From: Catonia carolina
Lineage: Eukaryota; Arthropoda; Insecta; Hemiptera; Achilidae
Assembly (NCBI GenBank): GCA_035578175.1
Contig: JAQMRL010000002.1
Coordinates: 77,481,645-77,545,644, forward strand
Length of the DNA: 64,000 nucleotides
Reading direction: 5' to 3'
The notes under the pieces are model-generated. The model was not told where the DNA came from. It did not search any database and was given only the letters and a program-made list of their open reading frames with translations. This document shows positions 55,160 to 64,000 of this stretch, in pieces (positions within the stretch are counted from its first letter, which is position 1; the number at the start of each line of letters is the position of its first letter). A program made the position numbers and the translations under genes.

Positions 55160-55935
55160 ACCACATTTTTCTCAGTAAAAAGGTGAAAAATTGAATGTCA
55201 TGTTTTTGCCTTTTACAGACCTCAGTGTACTTTTGCACGGCTGGATTCGTAGTCTACGCCTCACAAAGCACCAGAAGCGATGAAAAAAGGAAAAGTTTAA
55301 TATTTTCAAAATAAGTACATAATCATTATAGTCTTGCTTCGGTGAATAGGTGAAAAATTGAGTGTCATGTTTTTGCCTTTTACAGAGCTCAGGGTACTTT
55401 TCCATGGTTGGATTCGTAGTCTACACCTCACAAAGCATCAAAATCGATGAAAAACTGGAAAAGTTTTTAAAATTTTCAAAATAAGTACATAATCATTATG
55501 GTCTTGCTTCAGTGAATAGGTGAAAAATTGAGTGTCATGTTTTTGCCTTTTACAGAGCTCAGGGTACTTTTCCATGGCTGGATTCGTAGTCTACACCTCA
55601 CAAAGCATCAAAATCGATGAAAAACAGGAAAAGTTTAAAATTTTCAAAGTAAGTACATAATCATTATAGTCTTGCTTCAATGAATAGGTGAAAAATTGAG
55701 TGTCATGTTTTTGCCTTTTACAGAGCTCAGGGTACTTTTCCATGGCTGGATTCGTAGTCTACACCTCACAAAGCATCAAAATCGATGAAAAACAGGAAAT
55801 GTTTAAAATTTTCAAAATAAGTACATAGTCTTGCTTCGGTGAATAGGTGAAAAATTGAGTGTCATGTTTTTGCCTTTTACAGAGCTCAGAGTACTTTTTC
55901 ATGGTTGGATTCGTAGTCTACGCCTCATAAAGCAT
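55160..55935 (-). repeat. Tandem array, ~170-bp unit, uninterrupted mirror
   Basis: Five units near 55200, 55384, 55557, 55724 and 55882. On the plus strand each has TGTTTTTGCCTTTTACAGA, an acceptor-like pyrimidine tract plus CAG, followed by GCTCAGGGTACTTTTCCATG (slightly diverged in the first and last units). Lacks the mariner and DD41D insertions. Confidence 0.85.
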
Positions 55936-56044
55936 TAGAATCGACTATTAACAGAAAAAATTGAAAATTGCCAAAATAAATTCATGTGTTTTAAAATTTT
56001 TTAAACATTTTCTTTTAATAGTCGATTCTAATGCTTTATAGGGC

Positions 56045-56299
56045 GTAGACTATTCAACCAGCAACAGAATATTGTTCATTATTTACATTTACAAGAGAAA
56101 GTCGTGTGAGTATGTCACACAAGATTTTGTTTGTAATATAACACTTGTACTTTGTAGCTTTATTATGGCAGACTGACAAGGTTGTCCTGTAGTTGGAAAC
56201 ATTCGTTCCAGTTGACAGACAACTGTTACCCTACTCCACTTGTCACTACACACATAATTATAAAGCAACAAAATAGTATTTTACATTAATCAAATAACT
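56045..56299 (+). other. Mirror of 8480-8690
   Basis: Low-copy sequence with a fragment like the R1 tail (ACAAGAGAAAGTCGTGTGAG). No gene. Confidence 0.45.
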
Positions 56300-56530
56300 G
56301 GCTCAATGGTATAGTTGTCAATACATCTCACTTCTATACCAGGGGACCTGAGTTCAATACCCAGACAGATTAGGCAATTTTTTTATCATTCACCTTCTGC
56401 AAAAAACATAAATTAATATCAAATATATAGAATATTGTACATTGTGAAAAACAAAACAAAAACTCACAAACAAAATTACATTTATTTATTAATAAAAATT
56501 ATAGAATACAAGTAAAATTACCAAATACAG
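56300..56530 (+). repeat. SINE-D, mirror copy
   Basis: GGCTCAATGGTATAGTTG head, GAGTTCAATACCC B box (one base off), body through ATTGTGAAAAACAAAACAAA. Confidence 0.65.
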
Positions 56531-57135
56531 GTTATCATAAAAGAATGGGCGGTTTCGAACATGGTGTAAAGAAAAATCGAATTACTTACAGATAATGTTG
56601 TTTATTCATCTAATTTGTCGTCTCAAACAGTTTTTTTACATAATTTATAAATTTCAATATGTGCGCCCTTAGTCATTCGACAAATGTCCAAACGATACTC
56701 AACTTCTCTCCAAACATTCGTTAACATTTCTTCGGTTATGGTTGTCATTGTTTCATTAATCCTGTTTTTTAAGTGGTTCAGGTTGCGAATTTTTTGTGAA
56801 TAAACAACGCTTTTGATGTACCCCCACAAGAAAAAATCACAAGGTGTCAGGTTTGGACTCCTTGGAGGCCACAGCATAGGTCCTTGCTGGCCTATCCATC
56901 GATCTCCAAATTTTTTGCTCAAATCGTCAGTGACCAATGCACTGAAGTGTGGGGGAGTACTATCTTGTTGGAAATCAAATTGATGAATGTTTTCGAGTTA
57001 TTATTGCTTTCCTTAGCTAGATGAACTCGAAAACATTCATCAACTTCATTTCCAACAAGATGGCGCTCCCCCACACTTCAGTGCATTGGTCACGGACGCT
57101 TTGAACGAAAAATTTGGACATTGATGGATAAGCCG
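56531..57135 (-). pseudogene. DD41D transposase fragment with hairpin, mirror copy
   Basis: Mirror of 7566-8220. The open part 56623-56937 (-) reads KKFGDRWIGQQGPMLWPPRS, SPNLTPCDFFLWGYIKSVVY and DICRMTKGAHIEIYKLCKK. The first Asp of the usual SPDLTP motif is Asn here, but the catalytic Asp (PCD) remains. The inverted partner of the segment is at 57010-57125. The element's right terminus is at 56531-56580. Confidence 0.72.
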
Positions 57136-57185
57136 GCAACTGACACTTGTTCCGATTAACTGTTAAAAACATTCAATTCAAAATA

Positions 57186-57345
57186 TTAGGCACTTTTTTA
57201 TCATTCACCTTCTGCAGAAACATACATTAATATCAAATCTTAGAATATTGTACATTGTGAAAAACATAACAAAAACACACACAAACAAAATTACGTTTAT
57301 TTGTTAATAACATATATACAATACAAACAAAATTACCAAATATAA
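57186..57345 (+). repeat. SINE-D, 5'-truncated copy
   Basis: Starts in the body (TTATCATTCACCTTCTGCAG) and continues to AATTACCAAATAT. Confidence 0.6.
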
Positions 57346-57429
57346 AACCAAAACTCTGAAGTAAATTCACAAATATTTCTAATACAGAACTATCCATGAA
57401 AATATTTTTGTTTATGAATAAATCTTTAA

Positions 57430-57975
57430 AATAAATTATAGGCCTTCGGGCCAGCCCGGTCAGTCACTATTATTTGTTAAGTAACACCGGTTGGGCAAGC
57501 GGCTTTGTATGGTGACCAGGTGACAGCCATCCATGAACAAAACTCTACTGGGGGTCCCTGTTCAAACTCATGTCTAATCCACGTTAAAAAAAAATACAGC
57601 AAAAAGCAGCGATCAAATTGGGTAGTTGTCAACATAGTACAGTTCCCCATAACAAATAAAAGCTAAAAAAAATAAAAATACATAAATTACAGAGCCTATA
57701 ATTTTTTTTTTTTTTTTTTTTTTTTTTTGGCTTTTATTTGTTATCGGGAACTGTACTTTGTTGACAACTACCCAATTTGATCGCTGCTTTTTGCTGTATT
57801 TTTTTTTAACGTGGATTAGACATGAGTTTAAACAGGGACCGCCAGTAGAGTTTTGTTCATGGATGGCTGTCACCTGGTCACCATACAAAGCCGCTTGCCC
57901 AACCGGTGTTACTTAACAAATAATAGCGACTTTCTACCAGTGACTGACTGACTGACTTGGCTGGCCCGAAGGCCT
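57430..57975. repeat. Hairpin of two head-to-head repeat copies
   Basis: Arms of ~225-265 bp (57442-57664 and 57710-57975) share ACACCGGTTGGGCAAGCGGC, GGTGACCAGGTGACAGCCAT and GAACAGGGACC in inverted orientation. The spacer contains a long poly-T. TGTTCAAACTC in one arm resembles a B box, so two opposed SINE copies are possible. Frame 57613-57888 is a shadow. Confidence 0.65.
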
Positions 57976-58009
57976 GCTTATAATTAATCCATTTCTTAAA
58001 CACTATGAT

Positions 58010-58325
58010 TGGAGTGTAGCATTATAGAGGAGTGAAACATGGGTGATAGGGGCTGTAGAGAAGAAGAGGATAGAAGCTTTTGAAATGTGGTGTTGTAGGA
58101 AAATGTTAAAGATTAGTTGGGTGGACAAAAGAAGTAATTTAGAGGAGGTTAGATGATTTAATGAAAAAAGAGGTAAATGGAAACATCTTACCAGAAGAAG
58201 GGATTGGCTAGTGGGGGGCATATCTTAAGACATCCAGGTATTGCTATATCAATAATGGAGGATAATATTGAGGGAGTGAATTGCAGGGTAAGAAAAAGGT
58301 TAAGATAATAAAAGCAAATTACAAA
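58010..58325 (+). pseudogene. LINE ORF2 C-terminal fragment
   Basis: Across frames: AVEKKRIEAFEMWCCRKMLK, ISWVDKRSN, KRGKWKHLTRRRDWLVG and LRHPGIAISIMEDNIEGVNC. This is the well-known C-terminal segment of arthropod non-LTR retrotransposon ORF2 (EAFEMWCYRRMLKISW...ILRH). It differs from the LINE at 28 and 41 kb. RT core absent. Confidence 0.72.
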
Positions 58326-58359
58326 TAAGAAGTCGGATGTTCCAGGTATGTATAATATA

Positions 58360-59212
58360 CAGGGTGATTCACAAAGATATGCAGAAACTTTAGGAGCTCA
58401 TTGTACATGTAAAAATAATGAAAATGGTTTACATAAACATGGGTCTAGAAATGCTTCGTTATCGAGTTACGGCTAGCGCAAGATTTCGCCCGGATTTAAG
58501 CTCACCAGGTGAAATGAGGTCTTCCTGAAATTCTGGTACAGTAAATTAAGGGGAAAATTCATTGTTTCTTACAGTCTTTGACCTAATAAATTGAATAAAA
58601 CAGGTCCCAGAACTGTAAGTTAAGTAGTTTTTGAGGAAACTAGTGTCAAATGCAAGAAATTGAGTGAAAAAAACACATTTTTTTCATCTTTGGGCATCGA
58701 TAACTTTGTTATTTCACCAAGAAACAGATAAAAATATTAACAGAGAAAAAAAAATCATTTAATCAAACATCTATTCGCTTTCTGTGTCATTTACACAGTT
58801 TTGTTAAGAATAAAAGTTTCTACAAGTTTTATTCAAAATTTTTATTTGTTTCTTGGTGAAATAACAAAGTTATTGTTGCCCAATGATGAAAAATTGTGTT
58901 TTTTTCATTCCATTTTTTGCATTTGACACTGATTTTCTTAAGAACTTCTTAACTTACAGTTCTGGGACCTGTTTTATTCAATTTATTAGGTCAAAGACTG
59001 TAACAAACGATTGAATTCGCCCCTTAATCTACCTTACCAGAATTTCAGGACGACTCATTTCACCTGGTGAGCCGAAATCCGGGCGAAATCTTTCGCTAGC
59101 CGTAACTCGGTAACGAAGCATTTCCAGACCCATGTTTATGTAAACTTTATTCATTATTTTTATATGTACAATGAGTTCCCGAAGTTACTGCATATCTTCG
59201 TGAATCACCCTG
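58360..59212. mobile_element. Foldback element F1, copy 2
   Basis: 853 bp, TA-flanked, ends CAGGGTGATTCACAAAGATA and CAGGGTGATTCACGAAGATA (inward). The arms contain GAGTTACGGCTAGCG, like copy 1, but are more diverged and the centre is shorter. Confidence 0.83.
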
Positions 59213-59499
59213 TATTGAGAATGATAGAATAATTCTCTGATAACTAAAAGACAAGCTTAAAATAAAATTTATTCTTTGCCTAAGCCTCTATTTTTTATCA
59301 ACTTTTTACGTTAATCTAATGGTAAAAAATTCCTTGGGGAAAATTTTATTTATTAAAACACTGCTACAGTAATTAAATTGACTACACACATTCAGTTTTA
59401 TGTTTTTTATACAATAAATATTAGTTTCTGTAGTGCGAGCATCATAAGATGTAGTCCTACATTGAAAGATATCCTAATATCTGTAGATATACAAAATAA
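59213..59499 (+). other. AT-rich spacer, nothing recognised
   Basis: No ORF, repeat family or signal identified. Confidence 0.4.
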
Positions 59500-60360
59500 G
59501 TTTTACTTTCTTTTGCCTATATGAATATATAAGAAGGAAAGTATAGTTTTCATGTCGATTTTTCACCGGATCTACATGATTCCAGACCCCCTGAATCCAA
59601 AAAACATGTTTTTAGCAATTGGTCTGTGTGTGTGTGTGTGTGAACAGAATATTACAAGAACGGAACATGGTACGAACTTGAAACTTATGTTATATACCAC
59701 TACCGGACCCGACACAAACAGTTTCATCAAAATTGGCCAACCGGAAGTTAGATTAAGTTAAATTTAAGTCCAGCCTCTCTTAGTTTCCTCCTAATGTAAA
59801 CAAATAATGACATCACTGAGCATGCGCATTATATAAAAATGTGTACATGCTGATTACAGTAACAACAAAATACTTTCAAAAATATTTATATATAAAATAC
59901 TTTTAAAAGTATTTTTGTAAATGAAATTGTTAGTCCTACATTATATCATGACTTATGTTTTTAGAATTTTAACTACCTACTTATAATTTCTTAACTTAAT
60001 AGAAATACAACATCCGTAAAGTCGTAGACTCTAGCGTGCACCCTGTAGTAGGTGGCTTTTGTTTGTTGACAGTAGGAGCAAACTAAGAACGGCTGAACTG
60101 TAGTTTATTCGTGTAATTTTCACTTTTTTGCAATTTTCTCAAAAAATGGCACTACTATTTTTTTAAAAATCGCTTCGTTTACTAAATTTTTTATGCTCTA
60201 CAAGATAGGGTAGGCGCTATGTTTGCTGAAATTCTTGGTGAGGCTGTTATTACGCAGAAAAATTGGGTTTTTAAGATTACGGATTTAATATGCATTTTAG
60301 CACAAACATTTATATAATAAAAGTTGAAGAGAATTTAGAATCCTTCAACTTTTATTTAAA
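59500..60360 (+). repeat. R1 copy split by MITE M1
   Basis: R1 5' part (59500-59745, TG microsatellite near 59625) resumes at 60101-60360. Between them is MITE M1 copy 2 (59768-60100, TA-flanked). Confidence 0.8.
59768..60100. mobile_element. MITE M1, copy 2
   Basis: 333 bp, inverted relative to 35754-36094, inserted in R1. About 20 bp of extra sequence (59746-59767) lies between R1 and the MITE. Confidence 0.75.
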
Positions 60361-60750
60361 ATTTTTGTTTACTTAGTTTGTGTAGGTGAAAACAGAGTAA
60401 ACCAGGCGATTTAAAAACATCGTAGGACCAGTTTTTGAGAAAACTGCAAAAAACTGAAAAATTACTCGAATAAACTACTACTTTTCGGTGACCGATTTTG
60501 ATGAAAATGTTTGTGTTGGGTTCAGTAGTGCTATGTAACTTAAGTTTCAAGTTCGTACGATGTACCGTATTGAGATATTCTGTTCACACACACACACACA
60601 CACAGAGACCATTCGCTAAAAACATGTTTTTTTGGATTCATGGGGTCTGATAACGTGGTAGATCCGGTGAAAACTCCATTTCGAAAATTCGACATGAAAC
60701 AATACTTTCTTTCCTATATATTAATCATACAGGCAAGAGAAAATAAAAAT
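60361..60750 (-). repeat. R1 5' fragment, minus strand
   Basis: Head-to-head with the preceding R1 copy. CA microsatellite near 60583-60603; ends CAGGCAAGAGAAAATAAAA. Confidence 0.8.
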
Positions 60751-60999
60751 GATTCTTTTTAATATACGTCTGTCTCAGTGTCATTACATTGAATTCATCA
60801 GATATTATTTAACTTTGGTATAATCTTGGTTTATTTAAAAGAGCTCTAATTTAAATGCTTTTAAAAAGTAAATAATTTATTCATGTGTGTATCATATGCC
60901 GCACCCTACACTTCAATACAGTATTGAAAAAGATAATTTGCATACGCATCATAAATGATTTCAATTACTTCTATAAAAGATAATTGCACCACAAGAATG

Positions 61000-62598
61000 A
61001 ACTTCATGATCATAACATAACTGGCATTGAGTCTAATAATTACATAATCAGAATACAATTACAACTGATTTGATAATTAACACAAATGCATATGAGAGAA
61101 AATTAAACAGTCAACATTATGCTATCATTTTTAAACCAGATAACGTTAATGTACCAGTAATAAACAATCCTCAAGCTCCCAAATTTCATTGCCTACTGAA
61201 ACCAAACAGTGATGTACGTTTAATAAAACACAAAACTGGTATACCACCTATAACATCTCTTATCGATTACATGAATGTTCCTAAAGCATCTACATTTTTA
61301 TATTCTCATCTAAAAAAGGATACAGCATTAAGAACACAATACAAATAATAAATAAATACAAAATAATAAAGCTAATGAAAACCACACAACGATATCTTTT
61401 GATATAACAGTTATCTACACAAATATACAAAATAAAAACCTTTCAAATTAACAAAATGTAGCACAGATGAAAATAAAATAATACAAATTATCAATTCATT
61501 AGGTCAATCAATTTAAAAGTAAACTAATTAATTCAATATCAATCGACAACATCAATAAATTAAGTTTTATTTAATTAATTAAACAGCATGATAAATGTTT
61601 TTGATAAAAGTATATTACGCATGACTACTACCAATAATTTGTCTATCCACCCATATTCCATAAACTGACAGCTTATTACTGTATTCTATACAGACCAATT
61701 CATTTATTTACAATATCAAAAACTATTGAAAAAGTAAACAAAAAATAACAAATGTTATGTAATAAAAAATAGGTACAAAAACACCCAAATTGAATTAAGA
61801 ACAACTTTCATTTGAAAACTGATTATAAATTTATAACGTTACTTTAGCATTGTAAAATAAATTTAAAAAATGTAGCATACAGGGTAATAAAACAATACAA
61901 GTTCATTAGGTCAACTTACTACACAATTAAAATTAGGAATAAATTACGTTTAAAAACACCTTCTAGAAAAATATAATTATACAGAAGAGAAACCATACAT
62001 TTATTAACATTACAAAACTTCTGATAAGAACAATTTACCAACACAACTAAAAACAGAGAAGTATATGGAACAAAACTGTTTGTAAAATTGCATGTTGTAA
62101 TAAGGATTCAATGCCCAAAACGGGCAGGTGGAATGTTATTTTAATTGCACTCTACCTGTTTGGTCCAGGGCTAAAAAAAATGGTTCCGTTTCTTATCACA
62201 TAGTCAGCCACTTATATGACTGATTTATTTAAGAACAGAAGAGGTTGAGGTGTAAAAGACACTAGTCAGAGTTATCTCCTCTGAGAGTAATGAATTTCAC
62301 TATGCAGCCAGACCCTGTGGTGAATGAAGTGAAGGTGTCATTTGCAGGGTGGAGAGTGAGTGTTTTTCGGAGGGCCTGGCGCATGCTGATAAGCATACTC
62401 TTTCAACTCAGTGAGGAAGGAAATGGTAAACCACCTTACTCCTCGTTTTTACTTAGTAAAACCTCTACAGGTTCAAACCAGCCTTTCGGCTGTTGACCTA
62501 AACAACAATGAGGATTTATATAAATTTTGTTTTGGCAAGACTAGTCGTAATATTCATGCAAATTATCATGAACACCAGAAAACACTGAAATATGACTA
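61000..62598 (+). pseudogene. Penelope-like retroelement remnant d, split by R3
   Basis: Best-preserved copy. RT segment at 61070-61348 (VPVINNPQAPKFHCLLKPN, TGIPPITSLIDYMNVPKAS). Motif A at about 61388-61430 reads ISFDITVIYTNIQNKN, with the Asp preserved. GIY-YIG at 62509-62600 reads EDLYKFCFGKTSRNIHANYH then EHQKTLKYDYS. An R3 element (62109-62506) separates RT and endonuclease. Still full of frame breaks. Confidence 0.75.
62109..62506 (+). repeat. R3 element with target duplication
   Basis: Flanked by AATAAGGATT (62099-62108) and AATGAGGATT (62507-62516), one mismatch. Ends TTCGGCTGTTGACCTAAACA. The uninterrupted site is in Penelope remnants a-c. Frame 62290-62496 is a shadow. Confidence 0.75.
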
Positions 62599-63230
62599 CA
62601 GTTAATCCGGTTTTCTGTCCCTCAGATTACGCGACCAGATTTTAAAAAAAACCAAAACATTGCTAACAAAAGGCACAAACCGTTTTAAGCAGGAAGACTA
62701 CACTGTTACAAAATGAGAGTTTTCATCCAATCAATGTTTTTAATATATTAAATAATAAACGGTAGTACTCTAGATATGAATTATGGTAAGGAGAGTGGTG
62801 AGCAAGACGTGCGTCTGCATTAGTATAGTCTTGTACGTACTGCAATAGCGCAGTGTATCTAATCAACAATGGAACAAACAGCATGCGTACAAAATACAAC
62901 GGGTGTTGTCAATTATCAACAACACTCTGAGTGTACATCTAACTGTTGGTGGGAGGGGGAAGGGTATGCAGGGTCCAAGTAGTCAAGTACCCGCATGCGT
63001 TCACACCACTTTGTTTCTAAAATGGTTTTACAAAGTTAAACAACGCACAACCCCAGTACACAATGCTACCTTTAACTGCAGTGGGGATACCAGACCGGTT
63101 ATCCCCGTCCACAAATTGTACGCTCCCTCCCGCCGCACTAAACCCTTATTGTTAGGTCAATCACCTATCTTTAGTCTACAACTGTGTCGTGCAGATACGT
63201 ACACACGTCCTCATTCAACTTGCGAGTTAA
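62599..63230 (+). mobile_element. Tigger/pogo-like element copy 4, truncated
   Basis: Left tip CAGTTAATCC after TA. Similarity to the other copies stops at GCGAGTTAA (63230), before the HTH remnant. The expected mirror of ZNF1 therefore does not follow within the window. Frame 62903-63385 runs across the breakpoint and is not a gene. Confidence 0.8.
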
Positions 63231-63329
63231 CCCTTTGCGGTCTTAAAGCTATTTTAGGAAAGTTACTTTCAACTCGAATGGCCAGCCATGCTGGACACTG
63301 CCACGTTCTATATCAGCTGTTTGTCATTT
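63227..63329 (+). other. Breakpoint sequence starting TTAACCCTTTGCGG
   Basis: Mirror symmetry ends exactly at TTAA followed by CCCTTTGCGGTC, which resembles the terminus of piggyBac-like elements (TTAA target, CCCTTT start). No other end is visible in the window. Confidence 0.3.
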
Positions 63330-64000
63330 TTACTAGTATAAATATAACCAACTACGGTGGCATGCGGGCCGCCCATGCGCAGTAAGTAACTCCCCCACCA
63401 CAGCGTCGTAGCCTGATACACGCTGCCTCGAAAGTAGTACTCACTACTCATTGTGTTCATTTCATGCGGTAATAGTTTTGACATTTTGTGTCGCTGTAGA
63501 AAGCCACACCCCGTCGAAATTAGTTGCGCGCGCATAAAATACGGGGAAAATGTCTGCGATTCATTTTAGGGTTTCTGCGATTCATTCTGTTATATTTACT
63601 ATACGGTTCGTTTGGTTAAAATTTCAAACAACTGATATTGTGCGTGTGTAGTTGATTTCTAAAAATTGACGTATGTTTTGAATAAAATTCACAACTATAA
63701 AAAGTGATTCAGCTTCTTGGAATGCTAACAGGAAGGAGACACCAGACACGATGATTTATCTTCGACATCCCTTCAAAAAGTGATTTTTTAAACTCACTTA
63801 TTATTTCTCTTTCTGCCCTACATATATCAAATTACAAATAAAATTTTATATTATATAACAAAATAATAAAACGCGTATTATGTAATCCTGGAAAAGAAGT
63901 TATATTAGCCTACGTGATACGCAAAAAATGCGATGAGATTTAAACGTCTAGCTTTGTACGTGCGTATCTTATATAAATATCAGAATATAATAACACTTAT
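63330..64000 (+). promoter_or_regulatory. Promoter-like duplicated region (copy 2)
   Basis: Direct copy of 40036-40800: TATAAATATAACC, CATGCGCAGTAAG, GCGCGCGC, then TTCATACGGT-like and AT-rich sequence. The ATG at 63550 follows the same GGGGAAAATG context, but the donor-like AAGGTAAT seen at 40273 is lost. Continues off the window end. Confidence 0.3.

Noticed and set aside
57613..57888. 91-codon frame
   Set aside because: It reads through the poly-A/T loop of a hairpin and has no homologue pattern.
5373..63230. Palindromic layout as a pure assembly artefact
   Set aside because: Arms differ by many substitutions and by insertions with proper target duplications and matching empty sites, which a duplicated or misjoined contig would not create. 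Raw-read confirmation is still desirable.
62903..63385. 160-codon frame
   Set aside because: It crosses the truncation point of Tigger copy 4 into unrelated sequence, so it is a chance fusion frame.

Overview
The window reads as AT-rich, intron-bearing, transposon-dense nuclear DNA of an arthropod, most likely an insect. I infer this from mariner (DD34D) and DD41D/rosa-like transposases, Tigger/pogo-, Harbinger- and Penelope-like remnants, several tRNA-derived SINEs and C2H2 zinc-finger genes. The SINE and repeat style recalls hemipteran insects, but that is from memory; the species cannot be named. There is no bacterial or viral gene organisation, no CRISPR array, no rRNA and no convincing free-standing tRNA gene.

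The only clear host-type protein genes are three paralogous C2H2 zinc-finger genes: ZNF1 (3993-5099, +), ZNF2 (18553-19656, -) and ZNF3 (45015-46037, +). Each has an open coding exon whose ATG directly follows a splice-acceptor-like TTTGTAG. Each has cysteine-rich N-terminal zinc motifs, a nearly invariant linker and six or seven C-terminal fingers. An intact 357-residue mariner transposase (9573-10646, -) is the only other long open gene; nearly everything else is decayed mobile DNA.

The most striking feature is the large-scale layout. Reading left to right the blocks are ZNF1 > Tigger > Penelope remnant > block C > Penelope > Tigger > ZNF2 > repeats | centre near 32.28 kb | repeats > ZNF3 > Tigger > Penelope > block C' > Penelope > Tigger. 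The right half is the mirror image of the left half from about 5.4 kb to 63.2 kb, and the left half is itself an inverted duplication. The window is therefore a palindrome within a palindrome. The arms differ by point changes and by many insertions present on one side only (mariner, DD41D element, Harbinger, foldback elements, SINEs), several with visible target duplications and matching empty sites. This argues for old, real duplications.

Region by region: 1-3.0 kb holds tandem R1 repeats and an exon-like cassette (R2). 3.6-7.3 kb holds a SINE, ZNF1, Tigger and Penelope. 7.5-14.8 kb (block C) holds a hairpin-forming transposase fragment, a ~170-bp tandem array hit by mariner and DD41D elements, a candidate exon and a pogo-like MITE. 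14.8-20.9 kb is the inverted ZNF2 block with three-deep nested insertions. 20.9-26.1 kb is R3, R2 and R1 repeats. 26.1-37.2 kb is the central palindrome with a Harbinger element and a LINE. 37.2-45 kb is repeats, LINE and DDE-transposase fragments, SINE-B and an AT-rich stretch. 45-49.9 kb is the ZNF3 block. 50-52.6 kb is a foldback element in a duplicated segment. 52.6-57.1 kb is block C'. 57.2-64 kb is hairpins, a LINE tail, R1, Penelope, a truncated Tigger and a promoter-like duplicate.

R1, R2 and R3 are my own labels for repeat families defined only within this window: R1 about 0.93 kb with a TG microsatellite, R2 about 0.14-0.16 kb and exon-like, R3 about 0.4 kb and retroposon-like.
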